From contig NZ_VWSD01000008.1 in NCBI RefSeq assembly GCF_009829685.1, forward strand, positions 1-46,392: DNA of 46,392 nt, read 5' to 3'. The DNA is from Cellulomonas citrea. GTDB lineage: Bacteria > Actinomycetota > Actinomycetes > Actinomycetales > Cellulomonadaceae. Numbering within the stretch: the first letter of the stretch is position 1; each line of letters begins with the position of its first letter. The notes beneath the pieces are model-generated. The model saw nothing but the letters and a program-made list of their open reading frames with translations. It ran no database searches and was not told the origin of the DNA. Below are positions 30,672 through 39,100 of this stretch, piece after piece. Made by a program: the position numbers and the translations under genes.

Positions 30672-31588
30672 CCGTCGTCCTTGGGGTTGAAGCGGTTGAT
30701 CACGACGGACACCAGCAGGATGAGCGCGGTGAGCACCACGGCGATGGCGGCGGCCTGGCCGACCTCACGCTGCTGGAACGCCTTGGAGTAGGCCTCGTAG
30801 GCGGGGACGGTGGTCGACCCGCCCGGTCCGCCGCGGGTGGTGACGTACACCAGGTCGAAGGTCTTGATGGCGCCGATCACGGTGAGCGTGAGCGCCACGA
30901 CGATCTGCCCGCGCAGCGCCGGCAGCGTGATCGCGCGGAACTCGGTGAAGATCCCCGCACCGTCGAGCCGGGCGGCCTCGAACACCTCGGTGTCGATGCT
31001 GGAGACGCCGGACAGGAACAGCACGAGGCACAGCCCGATGCCCAGCCAGGTCCCGATGAACCCGATGGCGGGCAGTGCGAAGGTGAAGTCGCCCAACCAG
31101 GCGCGGGCGAACGAGCCGAGCCCGACGGCCCGCAGCAGCTGGTTGACCAGGCCGTTCGGGGAGTAGATCGCGACCCAGGTGGACGCGACGACCACCGAGG
31201 CGATGACCTGCGGCAGGAACAGCAGGGTGCGGAACACCCCGACGCCGCGCAGCCGGATGCTGCGCGACAGGATGGCGGTGAGGCCGAGCGCGATCGTCAC
31301 GGGCAGCACCGCGTAGAAGATCACGAGCACCCCGGCGTGCCCGAAGGAGGTGCGCAGGCCGTCGTCGTGCAGCAGGGCGGTGTAGTTCGACAGACCGGCC
31401 CAGGTCGCGGTGGAGAACCCGTCCCAGTGCCACAGCGAGTACCACAGGCTCTGCGCCAGCGGGACGCCGAGGAACACGATGAAGACGAGCAGCGCCGGCG
31501 CGACGAACGCCAGCCCGAGCCAGGACCGGCGGCGCCGGGCCCGGGGGCGTGCCCCCGGACCCGACGTCACCATGGGAGCCGTCGTCAC
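30668..31588 (-). CDS. CUT1 carbohydrate ABC transporter permease (MalF-like)
   Basis: A 306-residue permease with an Arg-rich N-terminus (RPRARRRRSW) and six helices. The EAA motif is EAARLDGAGIFTEFRAITLPAL. The GTG start overlaps the stop of the binding-protein gene (GTGA) and the stop overlaps the MalG-like start, so all four genes are coupled. It forms the membrane channel with the MalG-like subunit. Confidence 0.93.
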   Translation of the reverse strand: MTTAPMVTSGPGARPRARRRRSWLGLAFVAPALLVFIVFLGVPLAQSLWYSLWHWDGFSTATWAGLSNYTALLHDDGLRTSFGHAGVLVIFYAVLPVTIALGLTAILSRSIRLRGVGVFRTLLFLPQVIASVVVASTWVAIYSPNGLVNQLLRAVGLGSFARAWLGDFTFALPAIGFIGTWLGIGLCLVLFLSGVSSIDTEVFEAARLDGAGIFTEFRAITLPALRGQIVVALTLTVIGAIKTFDLVYVTTRGGPGGSTTVPAYEAYSKAFQQREVGQAAAIAVVLTALILLVSVVINRFNPKDDG

Positions 31589-32937
31589 TTGCCGGCGGCG
31601 AACTTGTCGGCGTCGGCCTGCAGGGCCTGGGTGAACGCCTGCGGGGTGATCCGCTGGGCGACCAGCTCCTGCACGTTCGACGTGATGGTGTCGTAGAACG
31701 TCGTCGTCGTGTAGTCGAGGTACGGCGTCAGCGAGTCGGCGGCGTTGACCTTGTTCCAGTAGTCGACGACATCGGCCTGCACACCCGGGGTCGGGGTGTA
31801 GCCGGAGGGCACGACGGCGGCCAGGTTGCCGGACTTGAGCATCGCGAGCTCGGCGTCGGCGTTGGTGACCCAGTCGATGTAGGCGGCGGCGACGTCCGGG
31901 TGCTTCGACGCGGTGCTCATCGCCCAGGCCAGGCCGATGCCGCCGGTGCTGGTCGGGGTCGTGGTGCCCTTCGGGGACAGCACGGTGAAGCCGGCGTCGG
32001 TGCCCAGCGCCTCGGCGACGGGCGCCGCGTTCCAGGTGCCGGAGATGTAGAAGGCCGCCTGGCCCTTGGTGAACGCGTCACGGGCCGCGTCGGGGGCCAC
32101 ACCGCCGGAGTCGGGGGTGAGGTAGCCGTTGGACGCCCAGCTCTGCAGCGTGGTCGCGGCGGCGACGGTCGCGTCGTCGGTCCACTTGCCGCCGGAGCCG
32201 GTGACCAGGCCCTTGACCGCGTCGGCACCGGCCGTCGCGGACTGCACGACGCCGAACTCGTGGATGCCGGGCCAGCCCTCGGAGTTGCCGAAGGACAGCG
32301 GCAGGATGCCGGCGGCCTTCACCTTGGCCATCGCGGCCTCGAGCTCGGGCAGCGTGGTCGGCACGGTGGCGCCGGCCTGGTCGAGCAGCTTCTTGTTGTA
32401 GTAGACGCCGACGATCTCACCGGTCTGCGAGACGCCGTAGAGGTTGCCCTTCTGCCACGTCTTGCCGTCCGAGGAGAACGTGTTGATGGCGAGCTGGCCG
32501 GCGGGGAACGTGGTGTCCCAGCCGTAGAGCGTCGAGTAGTCGTTGAGCGGGCGCAGCAGGTTGCCCGAGACGAACGTGCCCATGTCCGGGTAGCCCTGGT
32601 TGGCCTGGACCACGTCGGGCGCGTCGGCGGAGTCGAGCGCCAGGCCGAGGGTCGTCTTGATGTCGGCGAAGGTGCGGGCGACGCGCTTGATGGTGACGTT
32701 CGGGTACTTGTCGGTGAACGCCTTGTTGAGCGCTTCCTGGGTGTCGTTCCCCGAGCCCTCGACGTTGACGTCCCACACGGTGAGGGTGACGTCGCCGGCA
32801 CCGGCCACGTCCTTGGAGACCGCCGACGAGCTGCTCGCGGCGGGCTTGCTCGAGCCGCTGCCGGGGGCGCAGGCGGTCAGGCCGAGTGCGCCGACGACTC
32901 CGACGGCGAGCACACGGGACAGATGAACGGCTTTCAC
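31585..32937 (-). CDS. CUT1 extracellular sugar-binding lipoprotein
   Basis: A 450-residue substrate-binding lipoprotein. The signal peptide ends in the lipobox LTAC with Cys23 as the lipidated residue, followed by a Ser/Ala linker and a type-1 solute-binding domain (about 48-445). Aromatic residues characteristic of oligosaccharide sites are abundant. I chose the GTG at 32937 because it gives a proper signal peptide and has a GGAGG site; the longer frame is shadow. It determines uptake specificity; a glucosamine-containing glycoside is inferred from neighbouring genes. Confidence 0.93.
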   Translation of the reverse strand: MKAVHLSRVLAVGVVGALGLTACAPGSGSSKPAASSSSAVSKDVAGAGDVTLTVWDVNVEGSGNDTQEALNKAFTDKYPNVTIKRVARTFADIKTTLGLALDSADAPDVVQANQGYPDMGTFVSGNLLRPLNDYSTLYGWDTTFPAGQLAINTFSSDGKTWQKGNLYGVSQTGEIVGVYYNKKLLDQAGATVPTTLPELEAAMAKVKAAGILPLSFGNSEGWPGIHEFGVVQSATAGADAVKGLVTGSGGKWTDDATVAAATTLQSWASNGYLTPDSGGVAPDAARDAFTKGQAAFYISGTWNAAPVAEALGTDAGFTVLSPKGTTTPTSTGGIGLAWAMSTASKHPDVAAAYIDWVTNADAELAMLKSGNLAAVVPSGYTPTPGVQADVVDYWNKVNAADSLTPYLDYTTTTFYDTITSNVQELVAQRITPQAFTQALQADADKFAAGK

Positions 32938-33938
32938 TGGGGGTCCTCCGATGCGGGTGCGGAACTGCGAGGGGTCAACCAGTCGTGGATGCGGGCCCAG
33001 CCCGCGGCATCCGGTTCGGGGAGCGAACCGGTGTGGTCGGTGAGGTGGGCGGCGAGCTCGGCGGTCGTGGGGGCGCTCGCCGCACCGCCGAGGCCGCGCA
33101 CCGAGAGGGCGGCGGCGAGGTTCGCCAGCCGCAGCCGGTCGGCGAGCGGCCAGCCCAGGTCGTAGCTGGCGGCGAAGCCGGCGACGAAGGTGTCGCCGGC
33201 GCCGGTCGGGTCGGCGGCGGCGACGGTGACCCCGGGCACGTGCGCGACCTCGTCGGTCGACCGCTCGTAGGCCACGACACCGTCGGGGCCGCAGGTGACG
33301 ACGACCATCGGCACGTACCGGCCGAGGAGGCGCGCGGCCTGCGCGGGGTCGTCGACCCGGGCGAAGCTGCAGGCCTCGACGCTGTTGAGGACGAAGGCGT
33401 CGAGGTCGACGAGCCGGTCGAGCTTGTCGGTGCGCCACTCGCCGGTGGCGTCCCAGCCGGCGCCGGCGTAGAGCAGGGTGCCGGCCGAGCGCAGCGCGTC
33501 GGCCCAGGCGGGCAGCGGGGCGTCGATGCCGATGTCGAGCACACCGACCGTCGGCAGGTCGCCGTCGATGCCGACCGGGGTGGTCGGCTCGTAGTAGGTG
33601 ATGAAGCTGCGGTCGTCGGCCCCGCTGATCGCGACGCTCACCGGGGTCTGCCACCCGGGCCGGTGCGCGAGCCAGGTGAGGTCGAGGTTCGGTTCGTCGG
33701 CCATGACGTCGAGCACGGCGCGGCCGAGCGGGTCGTCGCCGACGGCGGACAGCAGACCGGCGTGCCGGCCGAGCCGGGCGCTGGCGACCGCGCGGTTGAC
33801 CGCGCCGCCGGGGGAGAACGCGTACCGGTCGGCGAAGGTCTCGGTGCCGGGGTCCGGGATGTGCACCCCGGTGAACACGAGGTCGCAGAACACCTCGCCG
33901 GTGACCATGAAGTCGACCACGGCGTGCTCTGTGCCCAC
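32934..33938 (-). CDS. PfkB family carbohydrate kinase
   Basis: A 334-residue ribokinase/PfkB-type kinase. The N-terminal glycine motif is GGAVNRAVASARLG (44-57), and the C-terminal signature ADPTGAGDT (242-250) supplies the anion hole and catalytic Asp249. It is the first gene of the import operon and overlaps the binding-protein start by 4 nt (GTGA). Such kinases phosphorylate sugars or nucleosides at a hydroxymethyl group. In this locus it is the only visible source of the 6-phosphosugar that GH4 and NagB need. Substrate identity is inferred, not seen. Confidence 0.9.
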   Translation of the reverse strand: MGTEHAVVDFMVTGEVFCDLVFTGVHIPDPGTETFADRYAFSPGGAVNRAVASARLGRHAGLLSAVGDDPLGRAVLDVMADEPNLDLTWLAHRPGWQTPVSVAISGADDRSFITYYEPTTPVGIDGDLPTVGVLDIGIDAPLPAWADALRSAGTLLYAGAGWDATGEWRTDKLDRLVDLDAFVLNSVEACSFARVDDPAQAARLLGRYVPMVVVTCGPDGVVAYERSTDEVAHVPGVTVAAADPTGAGDTFVAGFAASYDLGWPLADRLRLANLAAALSVRGLGGAASAPTTAELAAHLTDHTGSLPEPDAAGWARIHDWLTPRSSAPASEDPQ

Positions 33939-33990
33939 GGACCGCTCCGTTCGTGTCGGCGGCCGCTCACCGGCGGCCTCGTGGGGGGTG

Positions 33991-34055
33991 ACCCTACGCG
34001 CACAGATGATCAGCGTCTAGCATCGTTATCAATCAGAGATGATCAAAGATGAGCA
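33991..34055. promoter_or_regulatory. DeoR operator repeats and divergent sugar-operon promoters
   Basis: AGATGATCA at 34004-34012 and 34037-34045, and AGATGAGCA at 34047-34055, form a set of direct repeats with the last two 10 bp apart. The minus-strand -10 TAGGGT of the import operon lies at 33991-33996, immediately beside the first repeat. Direct repeats of this kind are typical for DeoR-family regulators, so the divergent DeoR gene is the likely binder and would control both directions. Confidence 0.6.
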
Positions 34056-34064
34056 GAGTCGCGC

Positions 34065-34076
34065 TAGGGTGAGCAC
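34065..34076 (+). promoter_or_regulatory. Leaderless -10 of the DeoR gene
   Basis: TAGGGT (34065-34070) plus 6 nt precedes the ATG at 34077, with no ribosome site. This matches the leaderless promoter pattern seen elsewhere in the window. Confidence 0.55.
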
Positions 34077-34841
34077 ATGCTTCCGGACGAGCGCCATCGC
34101 CAGATCGTGGAGGCCCTGCGTGGCGGGGGCCGTACCGTGCGCGACCTCGCGGGTTCGCTGCAGGTGAGCGAAGCCACCATCCGGCGCGACCTCGAACGCC
34201 TCGACCGCAACGGCGACCTCGTGCGCACCTACGGCGGGGCGGTGCTCGCCTCCGGGCCGCGCACCGACAACGGCGACACCGAGCCCCCCTTCGGCATGGG
34301 GCCGTTCGCCGACCAGCGGCAGGCCGTGGCCGCCGCGGCCGCACAGCTGGTCGAGGACAACTCCGTCGTCCTGCTCGACATCGGCTCCATCACCGCCCAG
34401 GTCGCCCACCTGCTGCGTGGGCGCCCGGTCACGGTCATCACCAGCAGCCTGGCCGTGCTCGACGAGCTGCGCGACGACCCGCAGGTGCGGCTCGTGCTGC
34501 TCGGCGGCATCCTGCGGCGCAACTACCGCACGCTCGTCGGCTCGCTCACCGAGGCCGCCATGCGCCAGGTGAGCGCCGACCTGCTGCTGCTGTCCTGCAC
34601 CGGGGTGCGCCCCGGCGGTGTCGTCGTCGACGACATGCAGGTGGAGGCACCCATCAAGCTCGGCCTCATCGAGGCCGCGGACCGGGTGGCGCTCCTCGCC
34701 CCCGAGATGAAGTTCCCCGGGACCGGCGCCCAGCGGCTCACCACGCTCGCAGACGTCGACGTGGTGGTCACCACCGCAGGAGCCCCGGCCGAGACCCTGG
34801 ACCTGTGCCGGAACGCCGGCGGAGAGGTGATCGTCGCATGA
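34077..34841 (+). CDS. DeoR/GlpR family transcriptional regulator
   Basis: A 254-residue regulator. The DeoR helix-turn-helix (residues 2-57) has RHRQIVEALRGGGRTVRDLAGSLQVSEATIRRDLERL. The C-terminal sensor domain has the phosphosugar-binding DIGSITAQVAHLL and ITSSLAVLDEL segments. DeoR regulators typically repress sugar genes and respond to a phosphorylated intermediate, which fits a pathway producing 6-phosphosugars. Its stop overlaps the GH4 start (ATGA). Probable operators lie at 34004-34055. Confidence 0.93.
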   Translation: MLPDERHRQIVEALRGGGRTVRDLAGSLQVSEATIRRDLERLDRNGDLVRTYGGAVLASGPRTDNGDTEPPFGMGPFADQRQAVAAAAAQLVEDNSVVLLDIGSITAQVAHLLRGRPVTVITSSLAVLDELRDDPQVRLVLLGGILRRNYRTLVGSLTEAAMRQVSADLLLLSCTGVRPGGVVVDDMQVEAPIKLGLIEAADRVALLAPEMKFPGTGAQRLTTLADVDVVVTTAGAPAETLDLCRNAGGEVIVA

Positions 34842-36208
34842 AGCTCGCAATCCTCGGCGGAGGCGGTTTCCGCACCCCCCACGTGTGGGAGGCCCTGATC
34901 CGGGACACCGCCACCCCCCGCGTCACCGACGTCGTCCTCATGGACACCGACGCGCACCGGCTCGCGGCGATGAAGGCCGTGCTCGACTCGTTGGCGGTGG
35001 GCTTCGACGCCCCCGCGCTCACCAGCACCACCGATCTGCGCGAGGCGCTCACCGGTGCCGACTTCGTGTTCGCGGCGATCCGCGTCGGCGGGCTCGACGG
35101 CCGCTGCTGCGACGAGCACGTCGCGCTCGACCTCGGCGTGCTCGGCCAGGAGACCACCGGCCCCGGCGGTCTCGCCTATGCGCTGCGCACCATCCCGGTG
35201 ATGCGGCACGTCGCCGAGGTCATGCAGGAGGTCTCGTCCCCGCGCGCCTACCTGCTCAACTTCACCAACCCGGCCGGCATCATCACCGAGGCCGTGCAGG
35301 AGGTCCTCGGCGACCGCGTGCTCGGCATCTGCGACACGCCCTCGGGCCTGGGCCGGCGCGTCGCGCTCGCGCTCGGCAAGGACGCCTCGCGCGTCCAGAT
35401 GGACTACGTGGGCCTCAACCACCTGGGCTGGATGCGGCGCGTGCTCGTCGACGGCGCCGACCTGCTGCCCCAGCTGCTGGCCGACGACGCCGCGCTGTCC
35501 ACCATGGAGGAGGCCGAGGTCTTCGGTCTGCCGTGGCTGCGCACCCTCGGCGTCATCCCGAACGAGTACCTCTACTACTACTACGACAACAAGGACGCGG
35601 TCGCTGCGATCCGGGCCGCCAAGCAGACCCGCGGCGACTTCCTCAAGGTCACCCAGACCCGCTTCTACGACACCGTGCTCGACCAGCCCGACGCCGGTGC
35701 CTACTGGCGGGCCGCGGTCGACGAGCGCGGTGCGAGCTACATGGCCGAGGCCAAGGGCCGCCAGCAGGGTGACCCGAACCCGCACCAGCAGGACGAGGTG
35801 CACGACTCCGACCCGGCCGACGAGGGCTACGCGGGCGTCGCGCTCAAGGTGATGAAGGCGATCAGCCGCAACGAGCGCGCCACCATGATCCTCAACGTGC
35901 GCAACCGCGGCACCGTGCACGCCCTGCCCGACGACGCCGTCGTCGAGGTCCCCACGATGGTGGACGCCAACGGCGTGCACCCGCTCGCCCTGGAGACCCA
36001 GCCGACGCTGCACCAGCTGGGTCTCATGGCCAGTGTGAAGTCGGTCGAGCGCCTCGTCATCGAGGCCGCCACGAAGGGTGACCCGCAGCGGGCGTTCCAG
36101 GCCTTCGGCCAGCACCCGCTCGTCGGGTCCATCCGGGTCGCCGGTGGGCTCGTCGACGGCTACCGCGCCGCGATCCCGCAGGTCGACGCGGTGCTCGGCC
36201 GCCGGTGA
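34838..36208 (+). CDS. GH4 family 6-phospho-glycosidase (6-phospho-beta-glucosidase-like)
   Basis: A 456-residue NAD+- and divalent-metal-dependent glycosidase. The Rossmann motif is ILGGGGFRTPHV (5-16); NFTNPAG is at 141-147. The metal-site Cys165 sits in CDTP and His195 in GLNHLGW. GH4 enzymes hydrolyse glycosides through redox chemistry at C3. Those with CNVP-type motifs are 6-phospho-beta-glucosidases and those with CDMP 6-phospho-alpha-glucosidases; CDTP is closer to the latter pattern, but overall the protein looks like the beta group, so anomer preference is open. ATG at 34838 overlaps the DeoR stop; the upstream frame is excluded. Confidence 0.88.
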   Translation: MKLAILGGGGFRTPHVWEALIRDTATPRVTDVVLMDTDAHRLAAMKAVLDSLAVGFDAPALTSTTDLREALTGADFVFAAIRVGGLDGRCCDEHVALDLGVLGQETTGPGGLAYALRTIPVMRHVAEVMQEVSSPRAYLLNFTNPAGIITEAVQEVLGDRVLGICDTPSGLGRRVALALGKDASRVQMDYVGLNHLGWMRRVLVDGADLLPQLLADDAALSTMEEAEVFGLPWLRTLGVIPNEYLYYYYDNKDAVAAIRAAKQTRGDFLKVTQTRFYDTVLDQPDAGAYWRAAVDERGASYMAEAKGRQQGDPNPHQQDEVHDSDPADEGYAGVALKVMKAISRNERATMILNVRNRGTVHALPDDAVVEVPTMVDANGVHPLALETQPTLHQLGLMASVKSVERLVIEAATKGDPQRAFQAFGQHPLVGSIRVAGGLVDGYRAAIPQVDAVLGRR

Positions 36209-36960
36209 GCACCCTGGCCCTGCGTCGGCGCCTCACGCTCGACGTCGTCACCGACCCGGCGGCCGCAGGACGTGCGGTCGCCGGGCGGATCGGCGAGCTG
36301 GTGGCCGCGCGCCCCGACGCTGTCATCGGGGTGGCCACCGGGTCGTCGGCCGAACCGGTCTACACCGCGCTGGCCGCCCTGGTCCGGCGCGACGGCCTCG
36401 ACCTGCGGGCCGTGCGCTGGTTCGCGCTCGACGAGTACCTGGGGCTGCCCGCCGGGCACCGCGAGGGCTACCGGCAGGTGCTCACCCGCCAGCTCGTCGA
36501 ACCGCTGGGCCTCGACCCGGCGGCGCTGCACGTGCCCGACCCGAGCGGTGACCCGGCCGTAGCGGCGCTCGCCTACGAGCGGGCGATCGAGGAGGCCGGC
36601 GGGGTCGACCTGCAGCTGCTCGGGATCGGGGCGAACGGGCACCTGGCGTTCAACGAGCCCGGTACGCCGTTCGAGCAGCGCACCCACGTCACCGAGCTGA
36701 CCGCGAGCACCCGGGCCGCCAACGACCGGTTCTTCGTCGGCGGCGAACGCACCCCCACCCACGCCCTCACCCAGGGGCTGGGGACGATCGCGGCGGCTCG
36801 GGAACTCGAGCTCGTCGCGTTCGGCGTGGCGAAGGCCGAGGCGTTGTACCGTGCGATCGAGGGGCCCGTTGACCCCTCGTGCCCCGCCTCCCTGATCCAG
36901 CGGCACCCGTGCGCGAAGGTGACCGCCGATGACGCCGCAGTCGCGCTCCTCGTGGTGTAA
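36205..36960 (+). CDS. nagB: Glucosamine-6-phosphate deaminase
   Basis: A 251-residue NagB. It converts glucosamine-6-phosphate to fructose-6-phosphate and ammonia. Visible active-site segments are ATGSSAEPVY (phosphate loop), FALDEYLGL with Asp76/Glu77, and GIGANGHLAFNEPG with His146 and Glu151; Asn144 replaces the Asp of the E. coli enzyme, as in the Bacillus type. The GTG start overlaps the GH4 stop (GTGA). No nagA deacetylase is present, so the sugar entering the pathway may carry a free amino group. Confidence 0.93.
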   Translation: MSTLALRRRLTLDVVTDPAAAGRAVAGRIGELVAARPDAVIGVATGSSAEPVYTALAALVRRDGLDLRAVRWFALDEYLGLPAGHREGYRQVLTRQLVEPLGLDPAALHVPDPSGDPAVAALAYERAIEEAGGVDLQLLGIGANGHLAFNEPGTPFEQRTHVTELTASTRAANDRFFVGGERTPTHALTQGLGTIAAARELELVAFGVAKAEALYRAIEGPVDPSCPASLIQRHPCAKVTADDAAVALLVV

Positions 36961-37051
36961 CCCCTGCACACTGCGATGGAGCGCGGCTGCGGCCCTCGCC
37001 CCCGGCCGATCGCGAGCCTGGGACGCCCGGCGTGTCATCAGGTCGGCGCGC

Positions 37052-37063
37052 TAGCGTGCACCC
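37052..37063 (+). promoter_or_regulatory. Leaderless -10 of dcd
   Basis: TAGCGT (37052-37057) plus 6 nt precedes the GTG start, with no ribosome site. The rest of the gap between nagB and dcd shows no other feature. Confidence 0.5.
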
Positions 37064-37639
37064 GTGCTGCTCTCCGACCGTGACATCCGCGCCCAGCTCG
37101 CGGCCGGGCGCGTCGTGCTCGACCCGCTCGACCTGGCGATGGTCCAGCCGTCGAGCATCGACGTGCGGCTCGACAAGTTCTTCCGGCTGTTCGACAACCA
37201 CCGCTACCAGGTGATCGACCCGGCCGTCGAGCAGCCCGAGCTCACCCACCTCGTCGAGGTGCCCGCGGGCGAGCCGTTCGTGCTGCACCCCGGGGAGTTC
37301 GTGCTCGGCTCGACGTACGAGCAGGTCACCCTGCCCGACGACGTGGCGGCGCGGCTCGAGGGCAAGAGCTCGCTCGGGCGGCTGGGCCTGCTCACCCACT
37401 CCACCGCGGGGTTCGTCGACCCGGGCTTCAGCGGGCACGTCACGCTCGAGCTGTCCAACGTCGCGACCTTGCCCATCCTGCTGTGGCCCGGGATGAAGGT
37501 CGGCCAGCTGTGCTTCTTCCAGCTGTCCTCGCCCGCCGAGCACCCGTACGGCTCGTCCGAGTACGGCTCGCGCTACCAGGGGCAGCGCGGCCCGACGGCC
37601 TCCCGGTCCTGGCAGAGCTTCCACCGCACGGCGGTCTGA
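37064..37639 (+). CDS. dcd: dCTP deaminase, probably bifunctional (dUMP-forming)
   Basis: A 191-residue Dcd. It deaminates dCTP, and in the actinobacterial bifunctional form also hydrolyses the dUTP to dUMP. Conserved blocks are [40 protein letters not shown] (catalytic region) and [11 protein letters not shown] with Glu129. Length and sequence closely follow the Mycobacterium bifunctional enzyme. The stop overlaps the next start by 1 nt (TGATG). Confidence 0.95.
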   Translation: MLLSDRDIRAQLAAGRVVLDPLDLAMVQPSSIDVRLDKFFRLFDNHRYQVIDPAVEQPELTHLVEVPAGEPFVLHPGEFVLGSTYEQVTLPDDVAARLEGKSSLGRLGLLTHSTAGFVDPGFSGHVTLELSNVATLPILLWPGMKVGQLCFFQLSSPAEHPYGSSEYGSRYQGQRGPTASRSWQSFHRTAV

Positions 37640-38790
37640 TGGCCTCAGCCCTGCCCGTGCTCGAGCCCGAGGACCCGCGCACCCGGACCCACCACCTCCT
37701 GGCGCTGCCGCCCGACGTCGAGCCGGCAGAGCTGGAGGCGCTCGCCGTCTCCCGGTTCGGTGCGGTGGCCTGGGAGCAGGTCGAGACGGTCGCACCCCGC
37801 ACCGGCATCCTGCCGGCCGTGACCTCGGCGTTCGGCGTGCGCGCCGTCGGCGCCCGCCCGGCACCGGTGAGCCGGTTGCGGGTGGCCCGCCAGTCCGGGC
37901 TCATCGGGCCGTACGAGCTGGTCGGTGGTGTCACGCTCGGGCTGCCGGCGGCCTGCGACCGCGCCTGGCTGGTCGAGACGCCGCACGAACGGGGCGAGGT
38001 GCCCCCGCCCTGGGGCGGCGACCGGGACGGGTTGCGGCGGGCGTTCGGCGACGGGCTGCCGGTGCGCGAGGAGGAGCGCGTGGTGCGCTGGCTCATCGCG
38101 TCGGCCCGACGGGTCGGCGGGGCGCTGCGCACGGCCGGGGACGGCGTCGTGCTGGTGCCGGACCCGGAGGCCGCCGTCGACCTCACCCTGTTCACCACGG
38201 CCCGCCCGACGCCCGACGAGCTGCTCGCCCTGGTGCGCCGCGTGCTGCCGCGTGCCAAGCCCCCGGGCGGTGGTGGCTGGTCCGGGCCCCTCATCGACCG
38301 CGCGCCGGCCGGCCGGCACGCACGGGTGCGCCCGCAGCCGCTCACGGGCGAGGTGGCGGCGCTGCGCGAGGCGCTCGACCGGCACGGCGTGGCCGACGAG
38401 CAGCTGCGTGAGCACCTCGCCGCCGAGGCCGCCGCCTACGACGAGATGATGGCCGGCCGGCGCCGGCCCACGGTGTTCGGGGTGCTCGCCGACCTCGACC
38501 TGGACGGGTTCGTCGAGGTGGTCGCCGAGTACCTCGAGGAGCCGCCCACCGTGCTGCGCGAGGCGGTGTGGGCCACCGCCGGCCTGGTCGCGGTGCGGGT
38601 GCGCTGGCATGCGGTGGACCCCGAGCAGCAGCAGCTCGAACGGCCCTCGGCCCTGCACCGGGTCGCCCGCGGCCGCGCGACCCCCCTGGTCAACGCGGTC
38701 GCGGTGCGGCTGTGGGAGGACCTGGGCGGCGAGATCGCCGACGAGTCCGAGTTCCTCATCCACCCCGACGACCTGCGGCCGGGGCTGTAG
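37639..38790 (+). CDS. Conserved-looking protein of unknown function behind dcd
   Basis: A 383-residue soluble protein without signal peptide or membrane helices. It is rich in Arg, Glu and Pro; recognisable blocks such as LIGPYELVGGVTLGLP, AYDEMMAGRRRPTVFG and ALHRVARGRATPLVNAVAVRLWEDLGG suggest a folded enzyme-like protein, but I do not recognise the family. The ATG overlaps the dcd stop, so the two are translationally coupled. The end GEIADESEFLIHPDDLRPGL is acidic. Confidence 0.8.
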   Translation: MASALPVLEPEDPRTRTHHLLALPPDVEPAELEALAVSRFGAVAWEQVETVAPRTGILPAVTSAFGVRAVGARPAPVSRLRVARQSGLIGPYELVGGVTLGLPAACDRAWLVETPHERGEVPPPWGGDRDGLRRAFGDGLPVREEERVVRWLIASARRVGGALRTAGDGVVLVPDPEAAVDLTLFTTARPTPDELLALVRRVLPRAKPPGGGGWSGPLIDRAPAGRHARVRPQPLTGEVAALREALDRHGVADEQLREHLAAEAAAYDEMMAGRRRPTVFGVLADLDLDGFVEVVAEYLEEPPTVLREAVWATAGLVAVRVRWHAVDPEQQQLERPSALHRVARGRATPLVNAVAVRLWEDLGGEIADESEFLIHPDDLRPGL

Positions 38791-38817
38791 GGCGCGTTGA
38801 CGCGGGCGGCCCTGCAC

Positions 38818-38837
38818 CCGAGGCGACGCCGCCTCGG
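38818..38837 (+). terminator. Hairpin after the dcd operon
   Basis: CCGAGGCG and CGCCTCGG form an 8-bp stem with a 4-nt loop 27 nt after the stop codon, extendable by three more pairs across a bulge. No T-run follows, as is common for actinobacterial terminators. From 38838 to 39100 there is no gene; G+C drops here and the accessory islet begins. Confidence 0.45.
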
Positions 38838-39100
38838 TGCCACCTCGCAGGTGCTTGCGCAGAAGCTGGCAAGCAGCTCCGACGCGGGGCCGATCTGCGA
38901 ACTGGGGCATCGCACTTCGAGTCGGACCCCGACCGACCTCGGCCCTGCAGAGTGACTGGGCGTGCGTAACCAATGCGGCCCTGCTCGGCGTGGAACTCGA
39001 CAAGACCACCCATTTGCTCCTAGTTCGCCAGTCGCTACGGCTGTAGCGTCCACCTTGTGGTCCGCTCACAGGGGGCGAGCCGGGAATGGAGGTGCGGGCG

